Shown in pieces: positions 62,301 to 64,000 of a stretch of 64,000 nt of DNA. Source of the DNA: Leucaena leucocephala (lineage: Eukaryota > Streptophyta > Magnoliopsida > Fabales > Fabaceae); the NCBI GenBank assembly GCA_037074615.1, contig CM073534.1, forward strand, positions 10,164,861-10,228,860, in the 5' to 3' direction. The position numbers were made by a program, and so were the translations under genes. The stretch's first letter is position 1, and every line of letters begins with the position of its first letter. The notes beneath the pieces are model-generated. The model was not told the DNA's origin. It did not search any database and saw only the letters and a program-made list of their open reading frames with translations.

Positions 62301-64000
62301 AAATATTTATTAGGAGGAATTTTGCCTTTATTTTAGCAATAATTTTAATATCACCATTAACTTTAAAAAAATCTATCAAATGATGGTGTATCTAACACCC
62401 TTAAATAAATATTTTAGGTTGCTGTTGAATACACCTTCACTTAATATATTTTTGGAGAAGTTAGCAAAGTTAAAATTATCCATAAAAAATATTTTAAAAG
62501 TAAAATTAAATTACAAAATATTTTAAAAAAGTGGAGGGACTAGAAAAACACTATTATTGTTAAAAATTAAAAAAGGAGAAACATTATTGGAACTTGAAAG
62601 ACTAAGCTGATGTCTAAATGAAGTAATGAAGAGTCATGACTAATCTTGAGGAAAAATTACGACTATTAACCCTAAGTTTTATCTTCAACCAATATTTATA
62701 TTTCTCATAATCTAAACATATTTCATTATCTTAAATAAAAATTTAAAAACTTTAACCACACGAAATTAATAACATAGATAGGGTTTGATACAAGAATAAA
62801 GACTAAAGAGCAATAACTCTAAGGTACATTTAGTAAGATAGAAGAATTTTTGATAAAAGTAAAAGAAGAAGTAAAAACAGAAATAAAAGTTGAATTAAGC
62901 TAAAAATAGTCTTTAAATATGTATTTGGTATAATAGAAGTGAATATGAAATTTATATTTTTTTTTATAATTTAGAAAGAATTAAAATTGTCTAAAAATTT
63001 TATAACTGAAGATAAAATTATTTAAAAAAATTTATTTCTACTTCTATTATCTTAATTCTTAATTTTTATGATAAAACTAAAATAATTTAAGAAAATAAAA
63101 ATAACTTCTATCATATTAAATTAAAAAAAATAAAAGATTTACTTCTATCCATCCCCCCAATGAAACATAACCTCAAGGTGTAAACAAGAATCAGATGTCA
63201 GCCTGAAGAACATCAATGTCTTCCCTTTATTATCACTTCAAAAAATGTTAGTGTAAGTGTGTGTGAGAGAGAGCATTTTTATTTCTTTTATTTAATCATT
63301 TCCCTCCTTTTTTCCTTCTTTAGTTGAGATTTTTGTAGGATTCTCAATTTATCATTATACAATACTTATATTTATATGGGAAAATTGTTGAAAAAATTTT
63401 CATTCACATATTAATTACTAAAAGTTTATAAAATTTGTTCAAAAACAAAAATCATTGAGCGAGTGCAATTCATTTTTTGTTATAGACAAAGCATATTTAA
63501 CTATATATAAATATCTTTTCTTTTACCTAAAAAAATAGATATATTTAAATTATTTTTAGACGTTATAATTTTTTTTGAAACTGTTTAAGAATTTGGGTCC
63601 TTGAAAATTTCAGTAGGGGATTTTCAGAAAATTTTCTAATTTAGTTTTTAGTGGGATTTAATGTGACTAACTCTAGAATTTCAAATCCCTTGGACCTTAG
63701 GAATGTTACAAACCTACAATAATCTTGATTGTTCTCAGGGGATGATTACACAATAATCTACACAGAAATTATTATTAAATGTAATATGTAACAGTTACCC
63801 AACAATTAGTTTTCTAAAACAAATTCTAAACCAAGAGTAAAATAGGAACAAAATAGAGAAAATCTCAAAAAGATACCACTTAAATTTTAAAATTTTAAAT
63901 TAATTTGTTTACTATACTTTCTAAACTATTTGCTATATTATAAAGTAAATAACAATATATTTTTATAAAAATTCTTGATTTGAAATTTTGAAATTCAAGT
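59303..64000. other. AT-rich spacer to the right edge
   Basis: No gene is supported. Possible old MITE at about 62824-63172 (ACATTTAGTAAGATAGAAG at the left, CTTCTATCC...AATGAAACATAACC at the right). (TG)n tract at about 61522-61543. The stretch 61003-61221 is GA/CT-rich with a short minus frame of no family. Confidence 0.5.

Noticed and set aside
1..64000. CRISPR arrays, tRNA or rRNA genes, organellar inserts
   Set aside because: No spaced direct-repeat arrays, no complete cloverleaf with both boxes at tRNA spacing outside the SINE heads, and no rRNA or chloroplast/mitochondrial gene sequence recognised.

Overview
The window looks like a gene-poor, strongly AT-rich stretch of a eudicot plant nuclear genome. 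The evidence is one complete plant-specific DUF506 (PDDEXK-like) gene with GT-AG introns of plant size, plant-type LTR, hAT, MULE, SINE and TRIM-like repeats, and long AT-rich spacers without ORFs. I could not determine the species.

Layout. 1-160: the first 26 codons (a signal peptide) and TATA box of a minus-strand gene that runs off the left edge. 2027-2453: a small hAT-like element. 2640-9720: a possible broken gene. A GC-rich promoter/first-exon-like patch (2640-2806) is followed by a decayed Ty1/copia retrotransposon (3212-7083, TSD ATTAC), then a frameshifted ORF resembling the C-terminal tail of plant Myb/SANT-like proteins (9035-9356), which lies between two MULE-type MITEs with 9-bp TSDs. 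11.4-13.7 kb: two tRNA-head SINE-like copies and the first of five copies of a 0.45-0.9 kb repeat with a CT-rich core. 15158-15920 and 22655-23180: hAT-type non-autonomous elements. 29948-34521: a structurally complete autonomous hAT transposon (8-bp TSD GTTTAAAG, matching TIRs, CpG-rich subterminal arrays, intact BED-finger transposase with a 3' intron). 38019-39564 (minus): the DUF506 gene, three exons, with a TATA box near 40330 and ABA/cold-type promoter motifs (two CACGTG, a CE3-like ACGCGTGTC, CCGAC). 40899-41205: a 60-bp tandem repeat. 43545-44222: a repeat with an internal 219-bp duplication. 47432-47899: a TRIM-like element (TSD ATAAT) with one LTR refolded into an inverted repeat. 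57-59.3 kb: two more copies of the five-copy family in opposite orientation, one carrying a GC-richer insert. The remainder is AT-rich spacer.

How it fits together. Only the DUF506 gene and the partial left-edge gene look like working host genes. The hAT transposase is the one mobile-element gene that looks intact. It may act in trans on short elements with similar TIRs, of which 15158-15920 is the best candidate. The most unusual structure is inside the copia remnant: a 66-69 bp tandem repeat in which each unit can form up to three successive hairpins, with paired (compensatory) base changes between units.
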